Counted from the first letter of the stretch, positions 1 to 7,843 are shown. The stretch: DNA of 19,635 bases from Clostridiales bacterium (GCA_029007575.1 JAQXIB010000121.1:1-19635); one strand, 5' to 3'. Notes: generated from the sequence alone by a model not told the origin. Numbers and translations: made by a program.

Positions 1-13
1 AGTGCATTTGGCT

Positions 14-19
14 TATAAT
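14..19 (+). promoter_or_regulatory. -10 box of the hydrogenase-maturation leader
   Basis: A perfect TATAAT lies at 14-19. Its -35 box would fall at or beyond the window edge, so only half the promoter can be seen. Transcription would start near 25-27, giving a leader of about 235 nt before the first gene. The call rests on the perfect hexamer and on the terminator-bearing leader that follows. Confidence 0.55.
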
Positions 20-24
20 AGGTA

Positions 25-221
25 TGAAAACACCGCGTAAGTAAGAATTCGCAGCGGCTGTTGTTTGATGGGCTGAAATCATAACATCCTGACATCAAGA
101 CAGGCTTCGTGCCGTCCGAGTGAAAGGTGCTGAATGTATCGTATTGTTGTTTTCCGAAAGGAAACTTTAGGGAAGAATGGTATTTTAGATTACTGCACCT
201 TTTTCGGGTGCAGTATTTTTT
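25..221 (+). promoter_or_regulatory. Structured leader RNA with terminator/antiterminator switch (unassigned riboswitch-like element)
   Basis: The leader holds several local hairpins: CCGC 33-36 with GCGG 54-57; an imperfect stem of TGTTTGATG (from about 62) with CATCAAGACA (to about 102); GAC-GGC 99-105 with GCC-GTC 111-116; and TTTCC-GAAA-GGAAA at 151-164 with a GNRA loop. It ends in an intrinsic terminator at 191-221. AAAGGTGC at 123-130 is perfectly complementary to GCACCTTT at 195-202, which includes the 5' arm of that terminator. The two pairings exclude each other, which is the layout of a transcription-attenuation riboswitch or protein-controlled attenuator. I could not match it to a riboswitch class I know (T-box, SAM, TPP, cobalamin, lysine, NiCo and others checked from memory). 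It could instead be a free small RNA ending at the terminator. Confidence 0.6.
191..221 (+). terminator. Intrinsic terminator (attenuator) upstream of the hyd operon
   Basis: TACTGCACC (191-199) pairs perfectly with GGTGCAGTA (207-215) across a seven-base loop, followed by six T at 216-221. This is a textbook Rho-independent terminator. It lies 40 bases before the first start codon and after the -10 box, so it would terminate within the leader rather than after an upstream gene. Confidence 0.85.
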
Positions 222-260
222 GTATGGGATGAAAAATATAGGAAAGGAACGGAAAGGCTG

Positions 261-518
261 ATGGAAACACGAATCGCAGTCATGGGAATCATTGTGGAAA
301 ACACCGATTCGGTGGAACAATTGAATCATCTTCTGCATCAAAATGGGCAATATATTATCGGCAGGATGGGATTGCCGTATCGGGATAAAAAGGTGCATAT
401 TGTCAGCATTGCCATTGATGCGCCGCAGGACGTTATTTCGGCGTTGTCCGGAAAAATCGGCAAGCTGGACGGAGTCAGTGTCAAAACCGCCTATTCGAAC
501 GTGATCACTCATGAATAG
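261..518 (+). CDS. TM1266-family iron-only hydrogenase system putative regulator
   Basis: This 85-residue protein matches the TM1266 family, small NikR/ACT-like ferredoxin-fold proteins without a DNA-binding domain that occur beside [FeFe]-hydrogenase maturation genes. The family's biochemical role is not established; 'regulator' is a database label. The order MGIIVENTDSVEQLN, then IIGRMGLPYRDKKVHIVSIAIDA, given here as two short strand segments around G and P, and a final beta-rich KTAYSNV segment fit the family in length and pattern. The ATG is preceded by two GGAAAGG-like purine runs. The last eight bases overlap the start of hydE, so the two are translationally coupled. It is the first gene after the attenuator leader and could be part of the sensing circuit, which is inference. 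Confidence 0.85.
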   Translation: METRIAVMGIIVENTDSVEQLNHLLHQNGQYIIGRMGLPYRDKKVHIVSIAIDAPQDVISALSGKIGKLDGVSVKTAYSNVITHE

Positions 519-1563
519 TAAATTGTTATCGCTTGTTGATAAATTACAGCAGGAGCATTCGCTTACCTGTTCCGAATATGAATATCTGATCGCGAACCGT
601 TCCGATGAAGCGGCGCAGCTTCTTGCCGAACGCGCCGTGACTGTTCGCAGGCAGATATACGGCAATGCCGTGTATGTCAGAGGCTTAATTGAAATCAGCA
701 ATATCTGTAAAAATGACTGCCTGTATTGCGGCATCCGAAGAAGCAATGCGGCATGTGACCGTTACCGTCTGACCGAGGAGCAGATCATGGAATGCTGTGC
801 CGAGGGGTATGGACTTGGATTTCGCACCTTTGTTTTACAGGGCGGCGAGGACGGCTATTTTACCGATGAACGGGTAGGTGATATCGTCCGAGCAATTAAA
901 AGCAGATATCCGGATTGTGCGGTCACTCTTTCTCTCGGAGAAAAAAGCAGAGAGAGTTATCAAAAAATGTATGACGCCGGAGCCGACCGGTATCTGCTTC
1001 GGCATGAAACCGCAGATCCAAAGCACTATGCCAAGCTGCATCCGGAAGAGATGTCCTTTGACAATCGGATGCGGTGTCTGAAAGATTTAAAAGAGATCGG
1101 ATTCCAGACGGGCTGTGGCTTTATGGTGGGCTCGCCCTATCAGACAGTGACATCGTTGGCGTCGGATTTAAAGTTTATCGAAACCTTTCATCCGGATATG
1201 TGCGGGATCGGGCCCTTTATTCCCCATAAAGATACGACGTTTCGGGATATGCCGGCGGGGACGATGCAGCTTACCTGCTACCTGTTGTCGATCATTCGGC
1301 TGATACAGCCGAATATCCTGCTGCCTGCTACGACGGCGCTCGGAACCATTGATCCGAAAGGACGGGAAAAGGGCATTTTATCGGGAGCAAATGTCGTCAT
1401 GCCGAACTTGTCGCCGATATCGGTGCGCAAAAAATACGAGCTGTATGACGGTAAAATTTGCACCGGGGATGAAGCGGCGCAATGTAAACAATGTCTTGCG
1501 CTTCGTATGGAGTCGATCGGGTATCAGGTAGTGACTGCTCGCGGGGACATTATACGGAGTTAA
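511..1563 (+). CDS. hydE: [FeFe]-hydrogenase H-cluster maturase HydE (radical SAM)
   Basis: HydE is a radical SAM enzyme that processes the Fe(CO)2CN-cysteine synthon made by HydG during assembly of the [2Fe] subcluster. The protein has 350 residues, usual for HydE. The radical SAM motif CKNDCLYC gives C66, C70 and C73, which bind the [4Fe-4S] cluster. Near the C-terminus C317, C325 and C328 keep the spacing of the optional second-cluster cysteines known in Thermotoga maritima HydE (311, 319, 322). GGED after the third strand fits the SAM-binding 'GGE' motif. The ATG overlaps the stop of the upstream gene by eight bases. BioB and PylB are relatives, but the neighbouring hydG and hydF make HydE the clear choice. 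Confidence 0.95.
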   Translation: MNSKLLSLVDKLQQEHSLTCSEYEYLIANRSDEAAQLLAERAVTVRRQIYGNAVYVRGLIEISNICKNDCLYCGIRRSNAACDRYRLTEEQIMECCAEGYGLGFRTFVLQGGEDGYFTDERVGDIVRAIKSRYPDCAVTLSLGEKSRESYQKMYDAGADRYLLRHETADPKHYAKLHPEEMSFDNRMRCLKDLKEIGFQTGCGFMVGSPYQTVTSLASDLKFIETFHPDMCGIGPFIPHKDTTFRDMPAGTMQLTCYLLSIIRLIQPNILLPATTALGTIDPKGREKGILSGANVVMPNLSPISVRKKYELYDGKICTGDEAAQCKQCLALRMESIGYQVVTARGDIIRS

Positions 1564-1829
1564 AATAAACAATATAGAAATCAGACTGTCGAAAAACTAT
1601 AAGTTACAACCCCTTTCAATGTCAAAACCGAGGACATGTGCATCGCGTCTTGCTGTGCAAGACGAATTGACGTTCTCGACAATCCGCGTCGCAACGCGGA
1701 TTGTGGGGTGAGGTTGGGAGAGGGGAAATTCCCCTTTCCCAGAGCGTGTCGACTTTGTCGACACGCTCATAGAGATTTCACATCTGAACGGGAAGAAGAA
1801 TCTGACCGAAAGAGAAAGGACGAATGAGA
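1564..1829. repeat. Multi-hairpin intergenic element between hydE and hydG
   Basis: This gene-free stretch holds consecutive near-perfect inverted repeats: CGTCTTGC 1646-1653 with 1657-1664 (8 bp, TGT loop); CAATCCGCGT 1680-1689 with 1694-1703 (10 bp, CGCA loop); a GGGG/CCCC hairpin around 1722-1734, extendable to about 1716-1739; and GAGCGTGTCGAC 1742-1753 with 1757-1768 (12 bp, TTT loop). None is followed by a T-run, so these are not ordinary terminators. The order of short-loop palindromes resembles the scattered palindromic elements of Ruminococcaceae genomes, and the element at 12311-12411 has the same style. The ribosome site of hydG (AGAAAGGA, 1813-1820) lies at its right edge. No open reading frame in it looks real. 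Confidence 0.6.
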
Positions 1830-3278
1830 ATGGCAATTTACAACCCAAAATCGCTGAAAGCGGAGGAGTTTATCAACGACGGAGAAATTCGCGAGACTTT
1901 AGCTTATGCGGAGCAAAACAAAAATAATATCGCCCTGATCGATGAGATACTGGAGAAAGCGCGGCCGCAGAAAACCGCAACCGGAACGGTCTGCCGCGGC
2001 TTGACGCACCGGGAAGCATCGGTTTTGCTTGCTTGTGAGATTCCCGAAAAGGTGCAGGAGATCTACCGACTGGCGGAGGAAATCAAGCTCGCATTTTATG
2101 GCAACCGCATTGTGATGTTTGCGCCGCTCTATCTTTCCAATTATTGTGTGAACGGATGTCTGTATTGCCCGTATCACTTCAAAAACAAGCATATTACACG
2201 GAAAAAGCTGACCCAGGAGGAGATCGTCAAAGAGGTTACGGCACTGCAGGATATGGGGCATAAGCGGCTTGCGATTGAGGCGGGAGAGGATCCGGTCAAC
2301 AATCCGATCGAATACATTTTGGAATGTATCCATACGATTTATAGCGTCAATCATAAAAACGGGGCCATTCGCCGTGTCAACGTCAACATTGCCGCAACCA
2401 CGGTGGAAAATTACCGCTTGCTGAAAGAGGCAGGCATCGGAACGTATATTTTGTTTCAGGAAACCTATCATAAAGAAAGCTATTTGCAGCTTCACCCGAC
2501 CGGACCGAAGCATGACTATGATTATCATACCGAGGCAATGGACCGCGCTATGGAGGGCGGCATTGACGACGTGGGATTGGGTGTTCTGTTCGGGCTGGAG
2601 ATGTATAAATATGAATTTGCCGGCTTGCTGATGCACGCGGAGCATCTGGAAGCAGTGCATGGTGTCGGCCCGCATACGATCAGCGTACCCCGTGTCAAGC
2701 ATGCCGATGACATTGATCCCGATGTGTTTGACAATTCCATTCCGGATGAGATGTTTGAGAAGATCATCGCCTGCATCCGCCTAGCGGTGCCATACACCGG
2801 CATGATCATCTCGACCAGAGAGTCTCAGGAGGTCAGAGAGCGGGCGCTGAAGCTCGGCATTTCTCAGGTGAGCGGTGCGTCACGGACTTCGGTCGGCGGA
2901 TACACCGAGAAAGAACGTCCGCATGACTCCGAGCAGTTTGACGTATCCGATCAGCGGACGCTGGATGAGGTGGTGCGCTGGTTGATGGAAAACGGGCATA
3001 TTCCATCTTTCTGCACGGCCTGTTATCGGGAGGGCAGAACCGGCGACCGCTTTATGAGCCTTTGTAAAAGCGGGCAGATTTTGAATTGCTGCCATCCCAA
3101 TGCGCTGATGACTTTGACGGAGTATCTGGTCGATTATGCTTCCGAGGAAACAAAGCGGATCGGTTTTGCGATGATCGAGCAGGAGCTTGCGAAAATACCA
3201 AAAGATAAGGTGCGGGAGATCGCACGGCAAAATATTGAGGACATTAAAAATTCCAATCGCCGCGATTTCAGATTTTAG
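1830..3278 (+). CDS. hydG: [FeFe]-hydrogenase maturase HydG (tyrosine lyase, radical SAM)
   Basis: HydG cleaves tyrosine to p-cresol and dehydroglycine, and from the latter makes the CO and CN ligands of the H-cluster on an auxiliary iron-sulfur cluster. Counting from the ATG at 1830 (482 residues), the radical SAM motif CVNGCLYC gives C106, C110 and C113. The C-terminal auxiliary-cluster motif CX2CX22C is C395, C398 and C421. The opening MAIYNPKS...AEEFI is typical HydG. An in-frame ATG at 1824 lies only three bases after AAGGA, whereas 1830 has nine bases of spacing, so 1830 is preferred; 1824 would add two residues. ThiH (thiazole tyrosine lyase) is the nearest relative but lacks this context and this CX2CX22C end. 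Confidence 0.95.
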   Translation: MAIYNPKSLKAEEFINDGEIRETLAYAEQNKNNIALIDEILEKARPQKTATGTVCRGLTHREASVLLACEIPEKVQEIYRLAEEIKLAFYGNRIVMFAPLYLSNYCVNGCLYCPYHFKNKHITRKKLTQEEIVKEVTALQDMGHKRLAIEAGEDPVNNPIEYILECIHTIYSVNHKNGAIRRVNVNIAATTVENYRLLKEAGIGTYILFQETYHKESYLQLHPTGPKHDYDYHTEAMDRAMEGGIDDVGLGVLFGLEMYKYEFAGLLMHAEHLEAVHGVGPHTISVPRVKHADDIDPDVFDNSIPDEMFEKIIACIRLAVPYTGMIISTRESQEVRERALKLGISQVSGASRTSVGGYTEKERPHDSEQFDVSDQRTLDEVVRWLMENGHIPSFCTACYREGRTGDRFMSLCKSGQILNCCHPNALMTLTEYLVDYASEETKRIGFAMIEQELAKIPKDKVREIARQNIEDIKNSNRRDFRF

Positions 3279-3397
3279 CAAACGGCATATGCTGATTTGA
3301 TATATTGATAGAAAGAAAACAGTGCGGAAAGCTATTTTTACGCACCAACGATCCGAGGATGACAGGCAAGAAAAAACAAAAAGGAAAGGTGATTTTT

Positions 3398-4606
3398 ATG
3401 GGACTCAATGATACTGTCTCCGCGGAGAGGGTGCATATCGGATTTTTCGGCTTGCGGAATGCCGGAAAGTCGAGTGTGGTGAATGCGGTTACCGGTCAGG
3501 ATTTGGCGCTTGTGTCGGAGGTCAAAGGGACGACGACCGATCCGGTGAAAAAGGCAATGGAGCTGCTGCCGCTCGGACCGGTGGTGATCGTGGATACGCC
3601 CGGTATGGACGACGAGGGCGAGATCGGACAAATGCGGGTGGAACGGGCAAAACAGGTGCTTCGGTATACCGATATTGCCGTGCTGGTGGTAGATGCCGTA
3701 AAAGGTCTCGCGCCGGCGGATGAAGAGCTGATTGCTATGTTTCGGGAGAAAGGAATCCGTTACGTCGTGGCGTATAATAAGAGCGACCTTCTTGACTCTG
3801 TTCCGCAATCGGGGTATAATACAATATATATCAGTGCAAAGAAAAATAAAAACATTCATGAGCTGAAGGAAATGCTTGCCCATCTGGTTAAGTCGGATGC
3901 CGAGGAAAAGCATCTGGTTGCCGATCTGATCGGGCAGGGAGAGATTGCGGTGCTGGTGGTGCCGATCGACTCGGCCGCTCCGAAAGGACGGCTGATTCTT
4001 CCGCAGCAGCAAACGATACGGGAAATTTTGGAATGCGGTGCGACAGCCGTTGTGACACGGGAGCATGAGCTTGCCGAAACGCTGGCATCCCTGTCGAAAA
4101 AGCCGCGGCTGGTCATCACCGATTCGCAGGCATTTGAAAAGGTTTCTGCCATTACGCCGGAGGATATCATGCTCACGTCGTTTTCTATTCTCTTTGCGCG
4201 GTATAAAGGAAATTTAACGGTTGCCGTACATGGCGCGGCACAGTTGGATCAGTTGAATGACGGAGATACGGTACTGATCTCGGAGGGATGTACCCATCAT
4301 CGTCAGTGCGAGGATATCGGCACGGTTAAAATGCCTGCTTGGGTCAAAAACTATACCGGAAAGAATATTCGGTTTGCGTTTACCTCAGGCATGGAATTCC
4401 CGGAGGATCTTTCTGAATATGCACTGGTGATCCACTGCGGCGGTTGTATGCTCAATGAAAGAGAGATGCAGTTTCGGCTGAAGCATGCCGCGCAGCAAAA
4501 CGTACCGATTACCAATTACGGCATTGCTATCGCACAGATGCACGGAATCCTGCGGAGAAGTCTTGCACCGTTTCCGGACGCGCTGAAAGAACTGAACGGG
4601 CATTGA
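3398..4606 (+). CDS. hydF: [FeFe]-hydrogenase H-cluster assembly GTPase/scaffold HydF
   Basis: HydF is the scaffold that receives the [2Fe] precursor from HydE and HydG and hands it to apo-hydrogenase; its GTPase modulates the transfer. The 402-residue protein starts with a Ras-like GTPase domain: G1 GLRNAGKS (18-25), G2 threonines around 45-47, G3 DTPG (66-69) and G4 NKSD (127-130). A dimerisation region follows, then the [4Fe-4S] motif C298-x-H300 with H346-C347-x-x-C350, the HydF signature. I chose the ATG at 3398 because AAGGAAAGGTGA lies just upstream and the protein then begins in the usual HydF manner; the frame is open upstream to 3305 but that extension is not family-like. It follows hydG after 119 bases with no terminator. 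Confidence 0.95.
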   Translation: MGLNDTVSAERVHIGFFGLRNAGKSSVVNAVTGQDLALVSEVKGTTTDPVKKAMELLPLGPVVIVDTPGMDDEGEIGQMRVERAKQVLRYTDIAVLVVDAVKGLAPADEELIAMFREKGIRYVVAYNKSDLLDSVPQSGYNTIYISAKKNKNIHELKEMLAHLVKSDAEEKHLVADLIGQGEIAVLVVPIDSAAPKGRLILPQQQTIREILECGATAVVTREHELAETLASLSKKPRLVITDSQAFEKVSAITPEDIMLTSFSILFARYKGNLTVAVHGAAQLDQLNDGDTVLISEGCTHHRQCEDIGTVKMPAWVKNYTGKNIRFAFTSGMEFPEDLSEYALVIHCGGCMLNEREMQFRLKHAAQQNVPITNYGIAIAQMHGILRRSLAPFPDALKELNGH

Positions 4607-4685
4607 TCTTTTTACAGTTGTGTGGACAGCAAACGTTAAACTTACGAAAGCAAAATGTGATCGGAAAAGAAAAGAGGAATTTGCA

Positions 4686-5846
4686 ATGGATGTTACAAAA
4701 GAAATACGGTATGTTGGCGTAAACGACCATGATATCGATCTGTTTGAAGGTCAGTATCAAGTGGAAAACGGTATGGCTTATAATTCTTATATTATCATCG
4801 ATGATAAAATTGCCGTTTTTGATACAGTAGATGCGCGGTTTACAGAGCAATGGTTGGGTAACATCGAGGCGGCGTTGGGATCACGCACACCGGATTATCT
4901 GATCGTACAGCATATGGAGCCGGATCATTCTGCGAATATTGTCAACTTTATCCATAAGTATCCCGATGTGAAAGTGGTTGCCTCCGCGAAAGCATTTGCG
5001 ATAATGAAACAGTTCTTTGACACGGATTTTGCCGCCTATCAAATGGTCGTGGGCGAAGGGGATACGCTGTCGCTCGGCAAGCATACGCTGACCTTTATCA
5101 CTGCGCCGATGGTTCATTGGCCCGAAGTGATTGTCACTTATGACAGCTATGATAAAGTGCTTTTTTCCGCCGATGGCTTCGGCAAATTCGGCGCATTGGA
5201 TGTGGAAGAAGATTGGGCTTGTGAGGCGCGCCGTTATTATATCGGTATTGTCGGAAAATACGGCGCACAGGTGCAAAGCCTGCTGAAAAAGCTGAGCGGG
5301 TTGGAAGTGCAGGCGATTTGTCCGCTGCATGGACCGGTGCTGAAGGAGAATATCGGCTATTATATCGGATTGTACGATACTTGGTCCTCTTATCGTGCAG
5401 AATCAGAGGGGGTCGTGATCGCATACACCTCGGTTTACGGCCATACGAAAAAAGCGGCAGAGCTGCTTGCGGACAAGCTGCAGGCAAAAGGCTGCCCAAA
5501 GGTCGTAGTCTATGATCTGGCACGGTGCGACATGGCGGAAGCGGTAGAGGATGCTTTCCGTTACAGTAAATTAGTGCTTGCCACGACGACCTATAACATG
5601 GGAATCTTTCCATATATGCGGGAATTTGTGGAACATCTTACAGAGCGTAATTATCAAAACCGCGTGGTAGGATTGATGGAAAACGGTTCCTGGGCGCCGG
5701 CGGCGGCTAAAATCATGAAACAGATGTTGGAAAATTCAAAAAATATTACTTTTACGGATACGGTTGTGCATATCAAATCCGCGCTGAATAAAGATTCTTC
5801 TTCCGAACTGGATGCTTTATCGGACGAGCTTTGCCGCGGCTTTTAG
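4686..5846 (+). CDS. fprA: FprA-type flavodiiron protein (O2 and/or NO reductase)
   Basis: Flavodiiron proteins reduce O2 to water or NO to N2O in the cytoplasm of anaerobes. This 386-residue protein has an N-terminal metallo-beta-lactamase-like domain (about 1-240) with all diiron ligands visible: H76-x-E78-x-D80-H81, H144, D163 and H215. A C-terminal flavodoxin domain (about 242-385) has the FMN phosphate loop YTSVYGHT at 247-254. There is no rubredoxin or extra C-terminal module, so it is the simple class A form. The ATG at 4686 follows GAGGAA; a GTG at 4620 is in frame but would add a lysine-rich non-family extension. It lies 79 bases after hydF on the same strand, so protection of hydrogenase maturation from O2 is a natural inference. 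Confidence 0.92.
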   Translation: MDVTKEIRYVGVNDHDIDLFEGQYQVENGMAYNSYIIIDDKIAVFDTVDARFTEQWLGNIEAALGSRTPDYLIVQHMEPDHSANIVNFIHKYPDVKVVASAKAFAIMKQFFDTDFAAYQMVVGEGDTLSLGKHTLTFITAPMVHWPEVIVTYDSYDKVLFSADGFGKFGALDVEEDWACEARRYYIGIVGKYGAQVQSLLKKLSGLEVQAICPLHGPVLKENIGYYIGLYDTWSSYRAESEGVVIAYTSVYGHTKKAAELLADKLQAKGCPKVVVYDLARCDMAEAVEDAFRYSKLVLATTTYNMGIFPYMREFVEHLTERNYQNRVVGLMENGSWAPAAAKIMKQMLENSKNITFTDTVVHIKSALNKDSSSELDALSDELCRGF

Positions 5847-5985
5847 GTCGGTTCTGTTCGGCAGACACAACCAATTGTGATGTATCCATAGTCGTAAAAC
5901 CGATGCCGGGGGGCGCTTTACAGTGGAAAAGTGTTCTTCGGCATTTGCTTTCTATCAAATCTTTACTGTTTCTTAGTTATCTTTG

Positions 5986-5994
5986 TGGTAAAAT
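5986..5994 (+). promoter_or_regulatory. Extended -10 promoter for the kinase/regulator operon
   Basis: TGG followed by TAAAAT (5989-5994) makes an extended -10 box about 24 bases before the ATG of the kinase gene. The -35 region is poor (TTTACT or CTGTTT at 17-20 bases), which is usual for extended -10 promoters. The 172-base gap after the flavodiiron gene shows no clear terminator. Confidence 0.4.
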
Positions 5995-6018
5995 AAGTCA
6001 CAATAGGGGGATTCTGGG

Positions 6019-7080
6019 ATGAAACGCACGAAAAATCCGATCAAGAATATTGCATGGTCATTGTTCATACTGACTATTTCCTTTGCTCTGAGCCTGATGT
6101 TGCAGCAGATAAGCCATACACAGTTTCTTGTGCCTGTTGTGTTTATTTTGGCGGTGTTTTTGGTTTCGGTCGTTACGTGGGGATATGCTTACGGCATCCT
6201 AGCATCCTTAGTCAGCGTGCTTGCGGTAAATTATGCCTTCACATTTCCGTTTTTCAAATTTAATTTCACGATACCGGAAAATCTTTTTTCGGCTGTCGTT
6301 ATGCTGATCGTTACCATTATCACCAGCGCCTTGACCACTAAAATCATACGGCAGGAACAAATAAAAGCGGAAAGTGAAAAAGAAATCATGCGGGCAAACC
6401 TGCTGCGTGCGGTGTCGCATGATTTGCGCACGCCGCTTACCACTATTTACGGCTCTTGCTCTGCCATCATCGAAAATTATGATCGGCTTTCCAAAGAGCA
6501 GCATTTAAAACTGCTCGGCGAGATGCGAGAGGATGCAGAGTGGCTGATCCAGATGGTGGAAAATTTATTATCGGTTACTCGGATCGACGGGCAGAAAATT
6601 AATGTTGTGAAAACGCCGACGGTGCTGGAAGAGCTGATTGATGCCGTTGTAGTCAAGTTTCATAAGCGATATCCGCAACAGGATATTCAGGTAGAGATTC
6701 CGGAGGATTTTATCAGCATACCGATGGATGCGATGCTGATTCAGCAGGTCATCATCAACATTCTGGAAAATGCGGTGCAGCACGCAAAAGGAATGCAGGA
6801 GCTTTCTCTGAAAGTGTTTACGCTAGGAAATCATGCCGTGTTTGAAATAGCGGATGACGGATGTGGCATTCCGCCGGAACGATTGGAGCATCTTTTTACC
6901 GGATATCTCGAAACAAAGGGCGTTTCGGCGGATCATAAAAAGCATAGTATGGGAATCGGATTGTCAGTCTGCGCGACGATTATCAAGGCGCACGGAGGAA
7001 ATATCTGCGCGGAAAACCGCAAATCGGGTGGCGCTGTTTTTCGATTCTCACTGACATTGGAGGAGTCGGAGGATGAGTAA
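6019..7080 (+). CDS. kdpD: KdpD-like sensor histidine kinase lacking the N-terminal KdpD/Usp domains
   Basis: This membrane kinase has 353 residues. Hydrophobic segments at about 11-28, 38-55, 57-77 and 88-108 form a DUF4118-type four-helix sensor. They are followed by a short linker, the H-box SHDLRTPLT with phospho-accepting H134, and a HATPase domain with N-box N247/N251, G1 DDGCG (279-283) and G2 MGIGLS (311-316). This corresponds to the C-terminal half of KdpD; the roughly 400-residue N-terminal cytoplasmic K+-sensing and Usp-like part is absent. The partner regulator overlaps it by eight bases. Kdp ATPase genes do not follow, so the controlled genes are unknown; the downstream DUF368 gene is the nearest candidate. 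The short form is known in Clostridia and need not be a truncation. Confidence 0.85.
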   Translation: MKRTKNPIKNIAWSLFILTISFALSLMLQQISHTQFLVPVVFILAVFLVSVVTWGYAYGILASLVSVLAVNYAFTFPFFKFNFTIPENLFSAVVMLIVTIITSALTTKIIRQEQIKAESEKEIMRANLLRAVSHDLRTPLTTIYGSCSAIIENYDRLSKEQHLKLLGEMREDAEWLIQMVENLLSVTRIDGQKINVVKTPTVLEELIDAVVVKFHKRYPQQDIQVEIPEDFISIPMDAMLIQQVIINILENAVQHAKGMQELSLKVFTLGNHAVFEIADDGCGIPPERLEHLFTGYLETKGVSADHKKHSMGIGLSVCATIIKAHGGNICAENRKSGGAVFRFSLTLEESEDE

Positions 7081-7780
7081 TAAGTATAAGATCTTGGTTG
7101 TGGAGGACGAGCCGAAAATTCGGAGCTTCATGGGTACCATTTTGGAAACCAACGGGTATAAAGTCGTGACGGCAGACACCTGTAATCAAGGAATATTGGT
7201 GTTTTTCTCTCACTGCCCGGATCTGATTATTTTGGATCTTGGATTGCCGGATATGGACGGGTTGGAATTTATTAAAACCGCCAGAGAATCCTCGACGGTG
7301 CCGATTATCGTGCTGTCTGCGCGAACGGCAGAGGAAGATAAGGTATCTGCGCTGGATCTTGGCGCCAATGATTATATTACAAAGCCATTCGGAACAGCGG
7401 AGCTGTTGGCGAGAGTGCGTGCCGCTTTGCGTATGAATCGTTCCGGCAGCGGGCAAGGTTCGCTTCCCGGAGGAGCGTTTGCGACCGGTGAGCTGAAGAT
7501 CAATTATGATCAGCGCAAGGTTTATCTGGGAGAACAGGAAATAAAATTGACGCAAACGGAATATAATATTTTAGCGTTGCTGTCTGAGCACACAGGAAAA
7601 GTGTTGACCTATGCTTCCATTATACGAACGATTTGGGGTGCAACCGATTCCGGAAGTGTGAAAAAGCTTCAGGTCAACATGGCAAATATCAGAAAAAAAC
7701 TCGGTTTAAAGCCCGGTGACAATCAATATTTTTCAAACGAGCTTGGCGTAGGTTATCGAATGAATGATGTGAATGAATGA
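7073..7780 (+). CDS. kdpE: KdpE-like OmpR/PhoB-family response regulator
   Basis: A 235-residue two-domain regulator. The receiver domain (about 5-120) shows acidic residues E11/D12, phospho-acceptor D55 in IILDLGLPD, S82 in VLSAR and K104 in TKPF. The winged-helix DNA-binding domain (about 137-233) ends in GVGYRM, typical of the KdpE branch of OmpR-type regulators. The receiver is strikingly KdpE-like over its whole length. It overlaps the kinase gene by eight bases, so the two are translationally coupled and form a cognate pair. No kdpFABC is in reach, so K+ control cannot be assumed. Confidence 0.88.
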   Translation: MSNKYKILVVEDEPKIRSFMGTILETNGYKVVTADTCNQGILVFFSHCPDLIILDLGLPDMDGLEFIKTARESSTVPIIVLSARTAEEDKVSALDLGANDYITKPFGTAELLARVRAALRMNRSGSGQGSLPGGAFATGELKINYDQRKVYLGEQEIKLTQTEYNILALLSEHTGKVLTYASIIRTIWGATDSGSVKKLQVNMANIRKKLGLKPGDNQYFSNELGVGYRMNDVNE

Positions 7781-7789
7781 GGAAATATT

Positions 7790-7843
7790 ATGTTGAAATC
7801 GTCAGGGAATCATTGCGGGGAGTGTTTGCTTGAAAAGGAATAG
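7790..7843 (+). CDS. Possible 17-codon leader peptide overlapping the DUF368 gene start
   Basis: ATG at 7790 is preceded by GAGGAAATATT, a better ribosome site than that of the following gene. It encodes MLKSSGNHCGECLLEKE and stops at 7841-7843, overlapping the TTG start of the DUF368 gene (7830) by 14 bases in a different frame. Such an arrangement fits translational coupling. It could also be a chance ORF. The CGEC cysteine pair is notable in so short a peptide but no function can be claimed. Confidence 0.35.
   Translation: MLKSSGNHCGECLLEKE

Noticed and set aside
25..260. Known riboswitch classes or a T-box for the hyd leader
   Set aside because: I found none of the consensus blocks I remember for T-box, SAM, TPP, cobalamin, lysine, glycine, fluoride, NiCo or yybP; a covariance-model search would be decisive.
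1597..1848. Open frames on both strands in the hydE-hydG gap
   Set aside because: They only read through the inverted repeats, have no ribosome site and give repeat-derived sequence.
1899..2702. Long open frame (267 codons) on the minus strand inside hydG
   Set aside because: It is antisense to a clearly conserved radical SAM gene, shows no recognisable domain, and is the usual shadow of codon bias.
3338..4066. Long minus-strand open frame (242 codons) opposite hydF
   Set aside because: The plus strand has all HydF GTPase and cluster motifs; the antisense product is rich in His, Arg and Cys without pattern.
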